Source: Pseudomonas asuensis (GTDB lineage: Bacteria > Pseudomonadota > Gammaproteobacteria > Pseudomonadales > Pseudomonadaceae). From it: 64,000 nt of DNA. The stretch covers positions 245,745-309,744 of the forward strand of contig NZ_BMNW01000006.1 in NCBI RefSeq assembly GCF_014646755.1, read 5' to 3'. The translations under genes were made by a program, and so were the position numbers. The notes beneath the pieces were generated by a model. The model was not told the origin of the DNA. It was given only the letters and a program-made list of their open reading frames with translations, and ran no database searches. Positions 1 through 8,663 of this stretch are shown here, piece by piece. Each line of letters opens with the position of its first letter. Positions within the stretch are counted from its first letter, which is position 1.

Positions 1-38
1 ATGCTTGGTTTATAACCGAAATACCTCAAGGAGAAGCT

Positions 39-818
39 ATGCCACGCTTTGCTGCAAATATAAGCATGTTGTATCCCGAACATGACTTTCTCGACCGCTT
101 CGCCGCTGCTGCAGCTGATGGCTTCAAGGCTGTCGAGTACCTGTTCCCGTACGACTACAGCCCACACGAGCTCAAGACTCGACTTGATGATAATGGACTT
201 GTCCAAGTCCTGTTCAATGCTCCACCTGGAGACTGGGCCTCCGGCGAGCGTGGTATCGCGTCCTTGCCTAACCGACAGGCTGAATTTCGTAACAGCATTG
301 CCCGTGCACTGGAATATGCCACGGTATTAGGTAATGACCGCTTTCATGTCATGGCTGGTTTACTTCCTGCACACGCAGATCGCGCAACACACCGTGAAAT
401 CTATCTGGCAAACCTTGCCTACGCATCCCAAGAGGCAGCCAGAGCAGGGCTGACAGTTGTGATAGAGCCCATTAATACACGCGATATGCCAGGTTTCTTT
501 CTTAATCGTCAGGATGAGGCACAGTCAATCTGTGAAGAAATAGGTGCTCCCAACCTAAAGGTCCAGTTTGACTGTTACCACTGCCAGATCGTAGAAGGCG
601 ATATCGCTGCGAAGCTTCGTCGCGACATGCATAGAATTGGCCATATACAAATCGCTGGCGTGCCGGATCGCCATGAGCCAGACGAGGGTGAAGTCAATTA
701 TCCCTACCTGTTCAAGCTAATTGATGAATTGGGATACGAGGGTTGGGTTGGTTGCGAATATCGTCCCCGCGCCAATACCTCCGATGGCCTGGTATGGATG
801 CATGGCTTGAGGGTTTAA
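39..818 (+). CDS. hyi: Hydroxypyruvate isomerase (TIM-barrel sugar isomerase)
   Basis: A 259-residue protein of the usual length for the Hyi/OtnI group of xylose-isomerase-like TIM barrels, which interconvert hydroxypyruvate and tartronate semialdehyde in glyoxylate or C4-acid sugar catabolism. Visible family features are the start [16 protein letters not shown], Glu143 in VIEPIN, Asp178 in QFDCYH and Glu240 in GCEYRP, which match the two catalytic Glu residues and metal ligands of the family. A strong Shine-Dalgarno (AAGGAG, about 29-34) fixes the ATG. No partner such as glyoxylate carboligase or tartronate semialdehyde reductase follows, and any upstream operon lies outside the window. An OtnI-type (2-oxo-tetronate isomerase) role is the main alternative. 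Confidence 0.88.
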   Translation: MPRFAANISMLYPEHDFLDRFAAAAADGFKAVEYLFPYDYSPHELKTRLDDNGLVQVLFNAPPGDWASGERGIASLPNRQAEFRNSIARALEYATVLGNDRFHVMAGLLPAHADRATHREIYLANLAYASQEAARAGLTVVIEPINTRDMPGFFLNRQDEAQSICEEIGAPNLKVQFDCYHCQIVEGDIAAKLRRDMHRIGHIQIAGVPDRHEPDEGEVNYPYLFKLIDELGYEGWVGCEYRPRANTSDGLVWMHGLRV

Positions 819-820
819 GT

Positions 821-845
821 CGAGGCACTTACGCCTGTTGCCTCG
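821..845 (+). terminator. Weak hairpin after hyi
   Basis: Seven-base arms CGAGGCA / TGCCTCG flank an 11-nt loop directly after the hyi stop. There is no clear U-tract, so it may be a weak terminator or chance. Confidence 0.3.
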
Positions 846-1035
846 CCTCATGCGCACGCCCGGACTACTAAAGGTTACTTGCGTTCATACCGATCCTTTG
901 GTTTTAGACACACCTCTCAGCCGCTCTAGAACCTACTCTACCGCTCGTAAATTTCTCTGAACTAACGCTTTTCTGCTTACTCAACTTCTACGAATGGCAT
1001 GAAAACATCGAGCGCAATCAACAGCAGGATAGACG

Positions 1036-1464
1036 ATGAGTAACAAGCAGTCTGATGGGCAAGTGACCGAAACGATACCCGTCGTGGAAGAACACGCTGT
1101 CTTGCATAAAGAGACTGTTGAGTCCGGCCGTGTCCGGATCAATAAAACCGTCGAATCCAAGGACTACACCGTTTCCGATACCTTGCGTTATGAGGAAACG
1201 GTTATTGAGCGGGTAAAATACGATACCCCCGTGGACCCTGCAAACCTTCCGCAGGTAAGACAGGACGGTGACATCACCATTATTCCTGTTTTCGAAGAGG
1301 TGTTGGTTGTTGAAAAGCGGCTCATGTTAAAGGAAGAACTTCATGTCCAACGCGTCACTCGTGAATCACACCGTACGGTGCCTGTCACATTGAAACGCGA
1401 AAACGTGACTGTGGAACGCAGCCACCCTCACCCGGATTCAGACGATTCCGGTCCCGCGCGGTAA
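1036..1464 (+). CDS. DUF2382 (YsnF/AvaK) stress-type protein
   Basis: A 142-residue acidic, cytoplasmic-looking protein with no signal peptide. Residues about 14-125 form a DUF2382 domain (PF09557), recognised by IPVVEEHAVLHKE, RVRINKTVE and the closing VTLKRENVTVER. The domain is found in bacterial stress-associated proteins such as B. subtilis YsnF; its biochemical role is unknown. The next gene, 63 nt downstream on the same strand, carries the same domain fused to another, so the two are probably co-transcribed paralogues. The terminator after 2502 would close the unit. Confidence 0.8.
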   Translation: MSNKQSDGQVTETIPVVEEHAVLHKETVESGRVRINKTVESKDYTVSDTLRYEETVIERVKYDTPVDPANLPQVRQDGDITIIPVFEEVLVVEKRLMLKEELHVQRVTRESHRTVPVTLKRENVTVERSHPHPDSDDSGPAR

Positions 1465-1527
1465 ACGCAGTCTGCACCGCCCAATCGAATCGCAGCGCAG
1501 CTGCCGAAGAGAACGAAAGGTGAACTT

Positions 1528-2502
1528 ATGAAACAGCACATTTTAGTCGCAGCCTTTGATCGCATTAACGAAGCAGAACAAGTCAAGCGTGAGCTTTTGT
1601 CTAAAGGCGTATCCCAGACGGATATTCGCATGGCCGCTTCGAACGAGTCTGCCATGTTGGATGGCACGACCGACGCATCAATGCGCTCCACTACTCATGG
1701 CCATGACCATGAGTCTGTGACTGACAAGATTAGCGGCTTTTTCAGCTCGATTTTTAGTGATAATGACACACACAGCAGCCGTTACGCCGAAACCTATCCA
1801 GAAGCGGTGCGTCGAGGCTCTACAGTGCTTACTGTGACCGTTAATGACGATGCACAGGTGGCCGTTGTAGAGGAAATCATGGAGCGCAATGGCGCTATTG
1901 ATATCGATGAGCGCAGCGCCAACTGGAGCAACCAAGGGGCAATAGGCTCTTCCGCAACAACCATGGGCACCAGCACTTCTACCGGGCCCGTATCTGGCGA
2001 CTATCCCAATACCGCTTCGACAATGGGTGTGGACTCGACTCTGGCAGGCCGGACATCTACTGACATGACTGATCGTACTGCGATCCCCGTCATGGAAGAG
2101 GAACTGAAAGTTGGTAAGCGGGAAAACAGCCTCGGCCGTGTACGTGTAGTCTCACGCATAAGCGAACGCCCGGTTGAAGAAACCGTTAATCTTAGCGAAC
2201 AGCATGCGGTAATCGAACGCCGCCCCGTAGATCGCCCTGTCTCGACTGATGATGTGTCTGCTTTTAAATCTGGAGCAGTAGAAATTCAGGAAACAGCTGA
2301 AGAAGCTGTCGTTGAAAAAACAGCGCGCGTGGTGGAAGAAGTTGTAGTGGGTAAGGAAACGACTCACCATAACGAAACTGTTCGCGACACAGTACGTCGC
2401 ACTGATGTCGATATTGAAAATGACAATGTAGCCACCCGCACAGGTATGCGCGGTACCGATCACATGGATGATATCGACCCTACTACTGGAACCAAACGTT
2501 AA
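1528..2502 (+). CDS. General stress protein 17M-like / DUF2382 fusion
   Basis: A 324-residue protein in two parts. Residues 1 to about 120 resemble the heat-induced YflT/GSP17M stress domain (start KQHILVAAFDRINEAEQVKREL). A Ser/Thr/Gly-rich linker (about 130-185) follows, then a DUF2382 domain (about 187-300) beginning IPVMEEELKVGKRENSLGRV. No signal peptide or membrane segment is visible. The Shine-Dalgarno AAAGGTG lies just before the ATG. It lies 63 nt after another DUF2382 gene and ends 16 nt before a strong terminator, so the pair is probably one operon. The stress role is family knowledge; no target or activity can be read from the sequence. Confidence 0.78.
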   Translation: MKQHILVAAFDRINEAEQVKRELLSKGVSQTDIRMAASNESAMLDGTTDASMRSTTHGHDHESVTDKISGFFSSIFSDNDTHSSRYAETYPEAVRRGSTVLTVTVNDDAQVAVVEEIMERNGAIDIDERSANWSNQGAIGSSATTMGTSTSTGPVSGDYPNTASTMGVDSTLAGRTSTDMTDRTAIPVMEEELKVGKRENSLGRVRVVSRISERPVEETVNLSEQHAVIERRPVDRPVSTDDVSAFKSGAVEIQETAEEAVVEKTARVVEEVVVGKETTHHNETVRDTVRRTDVDIENDNVATRTGMRGTDHMDDIDPTTGTKR

Positions 2503-2518
2503 TAGTTCAGGTAGTACT

Positions 2519-2545
2519 AAAGGCCACCTTTAAGGTGGCCTTTTT
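2519..2545 (+). terminator. Rho-independent terminator after DUF2382 pair
   Basis: Perfect arms AAAGGCCACC / GGTGGCCTTT close on a TTTAA-type loop and run into TTTTTG. It lies 16 nt past the stop of the preceding gene. Confidence 0.9.
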
Positions 2546-2724
2546 GTTTCTATGGTTTTTCCTGATGACTCTTGCTCGTTGTTTAGGTATTTGAGCAGAA
2601 CTTATAAAGGGCTGGTATTATTTAACTACTTGCATGAGTATGCGAAAAGAGATAGCGCCGCGTCATCCGTCATGAGGCGATGAGTCAGGTTACGGACATG
2701 ACGGGCTCTCTACGCGAGCTATAA

Positions 2725-3073
2725 ATGGCCCTTATAGCCAGCGCAATCGGCCTAGCAGAACTGGCCCGTACGACGCAGCTCATCAACAAAGCCCATCAAT
2801 TTAACCTAGCGCCCCGCCGCTACCGCGAGGCGGAGGTTAGAAGGCATCGCAACGGACCCACGTGCAGCGGCCTCGGTGCGCGCCTAAGCGGCAGGTGTGG
2901 TGATAACAGCCTGTTCTTCCCCGCCCGGATGTATCTTTGGCGCTCTTACTGATACCCGGCCGATGAGTTCTCGTGTCTTGGGGTGTCAGGCAGAAAAAGC
3001 CGGACTGAATGTACTGACAAGCGTGCAAATCGAAACGGCACGATTGCCAGCATTATTTAAAGTTGGGGTTTGA
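2725..3073 (+). pseudogene. FkbH-like (HAD superfamily) gene remnant
   Basis: Two adjacent reading frames together recreate the C-terminal half of an FkbH-type HAD protein, the family that loads glyceryl-type units onto acyl carrier proteins. The frame from 2725 reads ARTTQLINKAHQFNLAPRRY and then RLSGRCGDNSLF, matching the family signatures RxxQLINKTNQFNLTTRRY and RLxDRFGDNGLI. The frame from 2951 continues DTRPMSSRVLG...AEKAGLNVLTS, matching DTWLMSCRVLGRxVEKAVLN, to a stop at 3071-3073. The frameshift near 2945, the lost N-terminal HAD part and the substituted Trp/Cys residues mark it as decayed. A decayed acyl carrier protein gene follows, which fits a lost two-gene unit. The family match is from memory of conserved motifs. 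Confidence 0.7.
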
Positions 3074-3177
3074 CCTCTGCCCCGCACCTGAAGTGAAGCA
3101 GCCGAGTCCCGGCCAGTATCTGGCTTTACGGCCTCCTCCCCCCGCGCCTCCCTCTACTTAGTCGAGGTTAACGACGC

Positions 3178-3446
3178 ATGAAAGGAAAAAGATATTCCCA
3201 ACAGACTTACCCAGGTCTTTCAGGATGTTTTCTAGGACGATGACCCTGTACTTACCCCTGAGATGCCCGCCGACAACATCGACGGCTGGGACAGCCAACC
3301 TGACTGTAGCGTTTCGGCATCAAAATAAGGACTGCTGAGCTTGAGTCACTCAAAACGCTGGCCATTTCGCCCTGCTGATTCAGTGTGAGCGTAACAGAGC
3401 ACGTCTCGGTAGCTATGGCGCAGCTGATTCATATCGTCAGACATGA
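3178..3446 (+). pseudogene. Acyl carrier protein remnant
   Basis: Three frames together spell a complete ACP. After ATG at 3178, a one-base shift leads into DIPNRLTQVFQDVF, an in-frame TAG at 3233-3235, then DDDPVLTPEMPADNIDGWDS with the phosphopantetheine-acceptor DS. From 3313 a second frame gives FGIKIRTAELESLKT, and from 3360 a third gives GHFALLIQ, matching the usual C-terminus FxIxFxTAELESLKNVGDFALLIQ. At least three frameshifts and one nonsense codon make it non-functional. It lies 105 nt after the FkbH remnant, a known gene pairing in polyketide and related pathways. Confidence 0.75.
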
Positions 3447-3556
3447 TGTAACCCCGGGCATTTGACTTCTGATAACAGGCCGTCAGACGATGGGGCCAGT
3501 GTTGCTAAAGCTATACACTATAGCCTTAGCAACACTCATGATAATTCGAGGCGCTT

Positions 3557-4519
3557 GTGGATTTATTATTTCTTGGCACATCTGCTGGCGTGCCCACTAA
3601 AAAACGCAACGTAACTGGCCTTGCCCTGATAGAAGAAACAGGCAGTGATTGGTTTCTGGTGGACTGCGGCGAAGCAACCCAGCATCGACTACTACGTACC
3701 CGCCTTTCACTCCATGACTTACAAGCCATTTTCATCACGCATGTACATGGCGATCATTGCTATGGCTTGCCAGGCTTGCTGGCCAGTGCAGGGATGTCTG
3801 GCCGAAAAAAGCCGCTTACGATCATTGCACCAGCGGGAATCGCTGAATGGTTTAAGGCCACTCAGCAGTTCACACAGCTGTACTTGCCTTTTGAGGTAGA
3901 TTTTCTTCCAACCGAGGCATTGGATACCTGGTCCTTTGCGCACTGGGCAGTCGATGCTATCCCGCTTTCGCATCGTGTCCCTTCGTTCGGCTATCGGTTC
4001 ACCGAGACGGCCCGCGAACCCTATCTGAATACAGAGAAATTGACAGCCGACGGTATTTCACGTGGTCCGATCTGGGGGCAGCTGCGCAAAGGTATTGATG
4101 CTTTCCATGATGGCCAAACGCTAAAAAGTAGCGATTATGTCCACTACCCCCACCCTGCTCGCTGTGTAGTCGTTTGCGGTGATAATGATCAACCTGAACT
4201 GTTACGCACCTTCTGCCAACCTGCTCAGGTGCTGGTTCATGAGTCAACCTACACACAGGAAGTTGCAGACAAGGCTGGCGATACCTTTGGGCATAGCTCA
4301 GCGGCATTGATTGCAACCTTTGCTCAATCTATTGCATTGCCTAATCTGCTATTGACGCATTTTAGCGCCCGCTATCAGGCTAATCCGGAACAGTCCCCTT
4401 CCATCGAAGACATCCGCTCCGAAGCAGCACATTATTACCAGGGGCCACTCTTTTTAGCAGAAGACCTTGCCCGGTATCGCTTGGCCAAAACAGGCGATCT
4501 GAGTCTTGTTACCTCATGA
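3557..4519 (+). CDS. rnz: Ribonuclease Z (tRNA 3'-processing endonuclease)
   Basis: A 320-residue protein of the RNase Z (ElaC) family, a dinuclear-zinc metallo-beta-lactamase-fold enzyme that cuts precursor tRNA 3' trailers. It starts MDLLFLGTSAGVPTKKRNVT, typical of the family. The zinc motif HVHGDH is at residues 62-67, and further family landmarks are LSHRVPSFGYRF, HESTY, GHSSA and LLTHFSARY. A GTG start at 3557 is preferred because it places the conserved N-terminus at residue 1. The gene stands alone: decayed genes lie upstream and a long empty region downstream. Confidence 0.93.
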   Translation: MDLLFLGTSAGVPTKKRNVTGLALIEETGSDWFLVDCGEATQHRLLRTRLSLHDLQAIFITHVHGDHCYGLPGLLASAGMSGRKKPLTIIAPAGIAEWFKATQQFTQLYLPFEVDFLPTEALDTWSFAHWAVDAIPLSHRVPSFGYRFTETAREPYLNTEKLTADGISRGPIWGQLRKGIDAFHDGQTLKSSDYVHYPHPARCVVVCGDNDQPELLRTFCQPAQVLVHESTYTQEVADKAGDTFGHSSAALIATFAQSIALPNLLLTHFSARYQANPEQSPSIEDIRSEAAHYYQGPLFLAEDLARYRLAKTGDLSLVTS

Positions 4520-5348
4520 TCGCAATGCAGGTGAAAGGCATCTTTATTTATGGCTGCGTTGTGTTTGCCGGAGACAAGCGTACAAGACGGATTAACCATC
4601 TAACGCCAACGACGGGGACGTGCTGACAAAAGACCCTCCCTGCTTACAGGTGCGACATTCATGTGTCCGGATTAATGAATATTTCAAAATATTACATAGA
4701 TAATACGCAACCAATAAACCGATACCTATACACGTATAAGTATGGTGTAGAAGTTTAGAAGGGTCGACTTGTGTATCTTCAGCTTTCCAGCCAAACGCTA
4801 TCTTAAACAGGTCAAGAGCATAGAAACGAAAACTTATATTTTCACAAAGTTCAATGTATTTAAAGAGTTAACGCCATTGCAACTTAACTCCTCTTTGACT
4901 CTCCATTAATACAAGGTCGTTATTTTGGCCTGTTCTGTTGTGGTGTCATAGCTCATGAAGTGTGCTCCTCTGTATCGCCGCGTTTAGCGTAGTAGAGAAA
5001 GTGCTTTACTTGCGGAGGTACAGTTTTTTACTTCATTTATTCGCTCCTCTGTATGCAGCCGCATACGGGCATGAGGGCTATAAGCAAGATTAGCCTTTCT
5101 GCTTTACAAGGTTTTCTAAGAGGCGTTTGAAATGGGCTCAGCTAATAAAACTACAGGCATTGCGTTCGTTCTGTTTAGTGTTAGAACGCCATGGCAATAA
5201 ACCCGTATGTTTCCTTCGCGCCTAAAGACGTATTTGGTTGCGATGCTTCGTGCAGCAACAGGTAGCTACAGGTAGCTGTATTTGTTAAAGGGCCCTGGCA
5301 TGTGTTTAATGCTTTTGCTTGATGACCGGATTTACAATGAGGTGTCTT
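4520..5348. other. Long intergenic region with no supported gene
   Basis: About 830 nt with no convincing coding frame on either strand. Local AT content is higher around 4670-4930. The phrase GCTCCTCTGTAT occurs twice (near 4965 and 5042), each in reverse complement a good Shine-Dalgarno-like AGAGGAGC followed by a very short frame (16 residues and 2 residues). These could be leader peptides or chance. Confidence 0.5.
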
Positions 5349-5633
5349 ATGTCTGTGCCTGAGTTTTCTGACAAGGAAATCCTCAATTACACGCTGGATG
5401 TTCTGAGAGAGCAGATTTGTATATATCAGGAACAAGTGCCTGCTTCGCTGCTTACCAATATGGAACAAGTTCTAGGCGGGCCTATATGCAAGCCAGCGGA
5501 AGAGCTCGAACAGATACGATTTAACCGATGGCTAGCGCTGCACTCACTCGATACGCCATTAGATGCTCAGCAGAAAAAATGGTTATGGAAGGGTTGGCTG
5601 GCTCGGGCCAAACATCCTGAAAGCAATAGGTAA
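5349..5633 (+). CDS. Small hypothetical protein
   Basis: A 94-residue protein starting MSVPEFSDKEILNYTLDVL. This ATG is chosen over the upstream in-frame one at 5319 because GAGGTG lies 5 nt before it. The sequence is mostly helical, with no signal peptide or membrane segment, and has a Trp/Lys-rich C-terminus. I do not recognise a family. It is isolated: a long gap precedes it, and the converging LysE gene begins 52 nt after its stop. Confidence 0.6.
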   Translation: MSVPEFSDKEILNYTLDVLREQICIYQEQVPASLLTNMEQVLGGPICKPAEELEQIRFNRWLALHSLDTPLDAQQKKWLWKGWLARAKHPESNR

Positions 5634-5685
5634 AGGCGGCTTTAACGCGTTCAGCCCACTATCTGGCCGCGTTATACGCTTCACC

Positions 5686-6291
5686 TCAAAGCAGGCTTAA
5701 CCATGCTGATCCTAGCAGCAGTAGAGCCATAATACGGTTGAAGCACCTGACTCGGGCCACCGAGTCCAGCCAGCGCGAAACACTTGTGCCCACAAATGCC
5801 CAAGCAAGCAGGCAAGGAATCGAGATCACGAAAAACACAGACGTCAGTTGCATGACCTGCGTCGTCTTATCCGAACCGGCCTGGGTAAACACGCTGATAA
5901 CCGCAATTGCCATCATCCAGGTCTTCGGATTTATCACCTGCAAGCTGGCAGCTTCGCCAAACCCGACATGTTTTTGCTCGGCGACCGACTTACTCATCTC
6001 ATTCAAGGGTACTGCAGGACTACTGAATATTTGCCAAGCCAGATAGCTCAACCACAGTACCCCGACAATGCTCATCACGAACTGTACAGTCGGATAGTTC
6101 ATCAGACTTTGGCCTATGCCAACTCCGGCTACTAATACAATACCCGCGGCTCCTACGCACCCACCCAATACAATAGGTAATGCCTTCCAAAACCCATAGC
6201 GGGCACTGTGGCTCAGTACCAGGATGTTTGTAGGTCCAGGGGTTATAGAAGCAACAAGGGAAAACAGAATGAACGGCAAAGAAATCATCAC
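5686..6291 (-). CDS. LysE/RhtB-family amino-acid exporter
   Basis: A 201-residue inner-membrane protein with about six hydrophobic segments. Its N-terminus FSLVASITPGPTNILVLSHSA contains the LysE/RhtB signature (TPGPN-like) used by exporters of amino acids and their derivatives. The conserved NPKTWMMAIAV motif lies mid-protein. An AraC-type regulator ends 39 nt upstream on the same strand, so the two are probably co-transcribed and the regulator may control export in response to the substrate. The substrate cannot be told from sequence. ATG at 6291 and the next codon ATG are both possible starts. Confidence 0.87.
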   Translation of the reverse strand: MMISLPFILFSLVASITPGPTNILVLSHSARYGFWKALPIVLGGCVGAAGIVLVAGVGIGQSLMNYPTVQFVMSIVGVLWLSYLAWQIFSSPAVPLNEMSKSVAEQKHVGFGEAASLQVINPKTWMMAIAVISVFTQAGSDKTTQVMQLTSVFFVISIPCLLAWAFVGTSVSRWLDSVARVRCFNRIMALLLLGSAWLSLL

Positions 6292-6330
6292 ATTGGCTCC
6301 GACGCTATAGGGCTAAAACCCATTCTTGCG

Positions 6331-7185
6331 TCAACCGCGCGAGGCGTCTGGAAGATTTGAGCAACGCTTGCGATAGCTAGCAGGAGTCAGTCCATAAGCA
6401 CGGCGAAACCAGCGTCCCATATGACTCTGATCTGCAAATCCTAACTTCATGGCGACCTCGGCCAGCGGGTCACCTTTCGCCAGTAGAAAGCGAGCCTTGG
6501 AGAGCCGCAGCTGAATGAGATAAGCATGGGGTGCCAAGCCAAAGGCAACCTTGAATGCCCGAGTCAAGCGAAAGCGATCTACACCTGTGATACTGGCAAG
6601 CTCATCCAGCCCTACATCATCCTGCATATGGGCATGCAAATAATCCCTGGCACGATAAGCCACCTGAGGAAGTCGAGGATCATAGGCAGCTCGAATCCGC
6701 CACTTCACGTGGTCAGTCAGCTTGATCAAAAGCCGATCCAAAGCCGTCTGTTTCACTATCCGCAGCTCCCTGTACTCAAGCGCCTTGAAGGCGTCAGCGA
6801 TTGCGACAAGGAGTTCGGCCTGTTCGGTTAGCGTAGAGCCAAAGCTGGGTAGGCATTCTATAGACGTGCTCTCATGCAACGCTCGTAGCTCACGCTCAAC
6901 CCACTGTGGTTCCAGGTAAAGCATGGAATAGGTAAAGCCGCCTTCTACTGGTGCATGGCCGTCGTGGACCTCGCCTGGCTCAAGCATGAACACTTTACCA
7001 GGTGTACTGAAATGCAGCGCGTTTCGGCAGCTGAACTGCTGCACGCCCTGCTCGGTAAACCCTACGAGATAACTGTCGTGCCAATGAGGATCATAGGCGT
7101 GCCCCTCAAAATGAGCACGAATCGTTTCGATGCCGGTTTCAGCATCCTGACTTAGATGGACCCAGCTTTTCTTGTTATCTGTCAT
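6331..7185 (-). CDS. AraC-family transcriptional regulator
   Basis: A 284-residue regulator when started at MTDNKKSWVHLS; an upstream ATG at 7227 would add 14 residues without family character. The N-terminal half is a cupin-like AraC ligand domain (HWHDSYLVGFTEQGVQQFSCR, then MLEPGEVHDGHAP). The C-terminal about 100 residues hold two helix-turn-helix motifs, including DELASITGVDRFRLTRAFK and AEVAMKLGFADQSHMGRWFRRAYGLTPASYR. It lies directly upstream of a LysE exporter, a recurrent arrangement in Pseudomonas-like bacteria, suggesting that it regulates that exporter. Confidence 0.88.
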   Translation of the reverse strand: MTDNKKSWVHLSQDAETGIETIRAHFEGHAYDPHWHDSYLVGFTEQGVQQFSCRNALHFSTPGKVFMLEPGEVHDGHAPVEGGFTYSMLYLEPQWVERELRALHESTSIECLPSFGSTLTEQAELLVAIADAFKALEYRELRIVKQTALDRLLIKLTDHVKWRIRAAYDPRLPQVAYRARDYLHAHMQDDVGLDELASITGVDRFRLTRAFKVAFGLAPHAYLIQLRLSKARFLLAKGDPLAEVAMKLGFADQSHMGRWFRRAYGLTPASYRKRCSNLPDASRG

Positions 7186-7578
7186 GTGCAGGCGTTTCGT
7201 ATTGATACAGTGAACAGCAGAGAGCAATCATGCGGGTATCGTATCAGCACCTCTTCGGCTTCGTCTGGAATGTTTGTGCACTCAGACCGGCCCTGATTCG
7301 GGCTGTTATTCAGAGGACTATGCAGCAAGCATGTTCAGAAGATATACGCACATAACATCTAGCCTTTTCACTGGGAGAATCATAGTTAGGTCGCGAAAGC
7401 CATTTCGTCTGCCATGTCTAACCAGGAGAAGAAAACACCGAGGGATACCTCAGTAAGTGCTGTCGCCCGGCAGTTGGCCATGCTTGACCTTGTACCGTGC
7501 GTCTCGCTGGCCTATTTGCAACAGCAAGCTTACGCACCTCCCAGATACCCTGACAGAAATTCTTTGTAATAGCTTTTC
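7186..7578. other. Intergenic region, no gene seen
   Basis: About 390 nt between the araC-type start and the end of the YhcG-like gene. It should carry the araC promoter (minus strand). No hairpin with a U-tract and no believable open frame were found. Confidence 0.5.
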
Positions 7579-8610
7579 TTAACTTAAACTGCTGCTGTCA
7601 CTGTCCGTATTCAGCCGATAAAACTCGTGAAGCTTTTCCTGCAACAGCTTTTTGTCAGGCAATTGAGTCTGATATTCCGCTACGAGCGCAGGCGATAAGG
7701 AGCGATTCAGCGCGTACTCAACCACCTCATCATCCCTGCTTGCACACAATAAGACGCCAATTGCTGCATTTTCATGAGGCTTGCGTACAACCCGATCCAG
7801 CGCCTCAAGATAAAATTCGAGCTTGCCCAGGTACTCCGGCTCAAAGCGACCAACCTTTAGCTCGATGGCCACGAGGCAATTCAGCCCTCGATGGAAAAAC
7901 AGCAGGTCCAACGCAAAGTCACGCCCACCTACCTGCAAGGGGTATTCGGAACCCACGAAGCAGAAGTCTCGCCCTAACTCAATTAGAAAATCCCTAAGCC
8001 GCTGCAGCAGGCCACGGTGCAGATCAGCTTCAGCATGCCCTTCAGGCAAGTCCAGAAATTCAACCATGTAAGCATCCTTGAACACGCTCAACGCTTCAGG
8101 ATGACTTTGTCTCAGCACTGCCGAGACTTTTGCCGGTTGCGTGACGGACCGTTCGAACAGCGCAGACTTGAACTGCCGCTCCAACTCACGGCTGGACCAC
8201 TTCTCCTGCATAGCCAGCCGCAAATAAAACTCACGCTCTTCTATGCGTTTGCTTTGCCCAAGAATAATAAGATTGTGCGTCCACGGCAGCTGCCGTACCA
8301 GGCCAGCCAGCACTGGCGTGTCGCGGTATGCCTCATAGAACTGCCGCATCCGAAAAAGATTGGCGCGAGTAAAGCCTCGTAATCCCGGCTGAGCCTTGGC
8401 CAGATAACGTGCCAGCTGATCAACCACACCATCGCCCCATTCAGCCGTCTCAAGCTTGGCGCTGATATGTGCCCCTACCTGCCAATACAACTCGATCAGC
8501 TCGATATTGACAGCGTGAACCGCTCGTTGACGGGCTGCGGAGATGAGCTGAGCCACCTCAGCAAAGCGGTTATCATCCTGTGACGGGTTTGGCGTGGTCT
8601 GATCGGTCAT
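7579..8610 (-). CDS. YhcG-like DUF1016 / PDDEXK nuclease-domain protein
   Basis: A 343-residue protein of the E. coli YhcG type. Residues about 15-150 are the DUF1016 N-terminal domain (IELYWQVGAHISAKL, RGFTRANLFRMRQFYEAY, LPWTHNLIIL). Residues about 175-330 are a PDDEXK nuclease-like domain, with Asp in GRDFALDLLFF and the ELK of LVAIELKVGRF forming the D...ExK core. The family is often near restriction or mobile genes and is thought to act on nucleic acid, but its role is not established. Here it is alone, 53 nt after a GntR regulator on the same strand. Confidence 0.85.
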   Translation of the reverse strand: MTDQTTPNPSQDDNRFAEVAQLISAARQRAVHAVNIELIELYWQVGAHISAKLETAEWGDGVVDQLARYLAKAQPGLRGFTRANLFRMRQFYEAYRDTPVLAGLVRQLPWTHNLIILGQSKRIEEREFYLRLAMQEKWSSRELERQFKSALFERSVTQPAKVSAVLRQSHPEALSVFKDAYMVEFLDLPEGHAEADLHRGLLQRLRDFLIELGRDFCFVGSEYPLQVGGRDFALDLLFFHRGLNCLVAIELKVGRFEPEYLGKLEFYLEALDRVVRKPHENAAIGVLLCASRDDEVVEYALNRSLSPALVAEYQTQLPDKKLLQEKLHEFYRLNTDSDSSSLS

Positions 8611-8663
8611 GGTTATGAAAAGCTTAGAAAGGATACTGGCAAAAGAGCATATCAGGTGCCCTG

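Noticed and set aside
2608-2632. Shared GGCTGGTATTA phrase at about 2611 and 11859
   Set aside because: Only about 13 nt are shared, and the phrase contains a TGGTATTAT-like extended -10; too short to call a repeat.
4960-5060. Two AGAGGAGC-led tiny frames on the minus strand
   Set aside because: The frames encode 16 and 2 residues only; likely chance, though a leader peptide cannot be excluded.
7579-8610. YhcG-like nuclease as part of a restriction or defence island
   Set aside because: No methylase, restriction subunit, toxin-antitoxin or mobile gene is next to it; it appears as a single gene.
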